NCBI GenBank assembly: GCA_046351595.1
Contig: JAXLYE010000004.1
Span: 744,001 to 808,000 of the forward strand
DNA: 64,000 nt
From: JAXLYE01 sp046351595
GTDB lineage: Bacteria > Myxococcota_A > Polyangia > Palsa-1104 > JAEUJZ01
Direction: 5' to 3'
Shown: positions 63,345-64,000 of the stretch, piece by piece
Position numbering within the stretch: position 1 is the stretch's first letter
Layout: every line of letters starts with the position of its first letter
Translations under genes and position numbers: made by a program
Notes under the pieces: model-generated
What the model saw: the letters and a program-made list of their open reading frames with translations, nothing else
Databases searched by the model: none
What the model was told of the DNA's origin: nothing

Positions 63345-64000
63345 TCAGGTCGGGCGCGGCGTCTTCAGCGGGTCCTGCACCACGAACGGATCCGCCGCCT
63401 CGTCGAGCAGCAGCCCGCGCACCGCGGCGATGAGGAAGATCGACCCGTAGACGAGCAGCAGGCCGCCCGCCGGCGTGCGCGCAATCGCCCGCGCCAGCGC
63501 CTCGCGCCAGTCCTCGACGGCCTCGAGCGAGGTGGTGCCCAGCGCCGGCCGCACCTGCTCCTGCAGCGCGCGCAGCGGCAGGGCGCGCGGCGACGGCGGC
63601 AGGGTCAGCACCGCGGCCTCGGCGCGGGCCAGCGGCGCGGTCATGCCGCTCAGGTCCTTGCCCGCCACCACCCCGAACAGCACACCCAGCGGCCGCCCCG
63701 CCGCGGCCCCGTCGAGCCAGGCGCTGAGCGCGGCCACCCCCTCGGGGTTGTGGGCGGCGTCGAGCCAGATCTCGCGACCGCGGACGGCGTCGGGCCCGAC
63801 GCCTTGCGGCAGGGCACGCGGCGTGATGCGCTCCAGCCGCCCCGGCCAGCGCGTCTGCGCGAGCCCGGCCGCCTGCACGTCGGTCCGACGCAGGAACGGC
63901 TGCAGCGGGCCGCTCAGCCGCTCGACCGCGCCGAGCGCCAGCGCCGCGTTGCGCAGCTGGTGCGCCCCGGGCAGCGGCACGTGCCGCACGAGCTCCGCGG
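63345..64000 (-). CDS. folC: Folylpolyglutamate/dihydrofolate synthase, C-terminal part (partial)
   Basis: The frame is open to the window edge; the start is outside. Mur-ligase-type C-terminal region: LVRHVPLPGAHQLRNAALAL (matches the PGxHQxxNAAxA motif), TRWPGRLERIT, EIWLDAAHNPEGVAALSAWL and LLLVYGSIFLIAAVRGLL. Adds glutamate to folates. The N-terminal ATP-binding P-loop cannot be seen here. Confidence 0.9.
   Translation of the reverse strand, partial: AELVRHVPLPGAHQLRNAALALGAVERLSGPLQPFLRRTDVQAAGLAQTRWPGRLERITPRALPQGVGPDAVRGREIWLDAAHNPEGVAALSAWLDGAAAGRPLGVLFGVVAGKDLSGMTAPLARAEAAVLTLPPSPRALPLRALQEQVRPALGTTSLEAVEDWREALARAIARTPAGGLLLVYGSIFLIAAVRGLLLDEAADPFVVQDPLKTPRPT

Overview
This is a 64 kb chromosomal segment of a very GC-rich bacterium, most likely a myxobacterium-like member of the Myxococcota (former Deltaproteobacteria). 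The reasons are the very high GC with strong G/C preference at third codon positions, many secreted lipoproteins with Pro/Ala/Thr-rich linkers, a TonB/ExbB/ExbD/ExbD/TPR operon, a caspase-like secreted protein, FG-GAP and DUF4331 proteins, and a MerR plus sigma-region-4-like regulator pair of a type I associate with myxobacteria. I see no rRNA, tRNA, CRISPR array, insertion sequence or prophage. About 55 genes are supported; one is frameshifted and two are cut by the window ends.

Layout. 1-8.7 kb: serine protease tail, esterase, lipoprotein with an NTF2-like domain, enoyl-CoA hydratase (frameshifted at its last codons), and a minus-strand envelope energy-transduction operon (TPR lipoprotein, TonB, ExbB, two ExbD). 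An 11-bp-periodic GATC array lies upstream of that operon. 8.7-11 kb: a repeat-rich intergenic region, then MerR-like and sigma-4-like regulators. 11.3-13.8 kb: an ArsR/methyltransferase fusion regulator overlapping ahcY (S-adenosylhomocysteine recycling), with a palindrome exactly over its -10 region. 14.3-24.9 kb: tatA-tatC, a processive glycosyltransferase, recJ, an SGNH-like/MBOAT acyl-transfer pair, a deoxyribosyltransferase-Nudix fusion and a DUF5995 protein. 25-27 kb: small stress-type proteins (DUF1328, a helical hydrophilic protein). 27-36 kb: 5'-nucleotidase, CAP protein, DUF4340-like protein, and a MarR regulator translationally coupled to a PEP-synthase/rifampicin-phosphotransferase-like enzyme. 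36-48 kb: M48 protease, repeat proteins, a monoheme propeller lipoprotein, YchJ, an FG-GAP lipoprotein, a seed-maturation-like small protein, a lipoprotein esterase, acyl-CoA synthetase, and a glycosyltransferase/WecB pair. 48-56 kb: extracytoplasmic operon (propeller lipoprotein, DUF4331, TPR lipoprotein, Cys-rich lipoprotein) facing a caspase/beta-barrel gene and its partner lipoprotein. 56-64 kb: Rieske oxygenase, a highly structured 5' leader ahead of a methyltransferase, cysS, a Pro/Gln-rich membrane protein, lipase, rpsT (TTG start, long histone-H1-like tail) and the folC C-terminus.

The most striking genome-scale signal is regulatory. At least eleven genes have a -10-like hexamer (usually TAnnnT) whose last base lies exactly six bases before the start codon, so the predicted first transcribed base is the first base of the start codon (leaderless mRNA). 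Further genes have gaps of 7-9 bases, while neighbouring genes use ordinary GGAGG ribosome binding sites. Other noteworthy elements are the GATC array, the structured leader at 57.4 kb, the self-overlapping operator of the ArsR/methyltransferase gene, and several unusual domain fusions.
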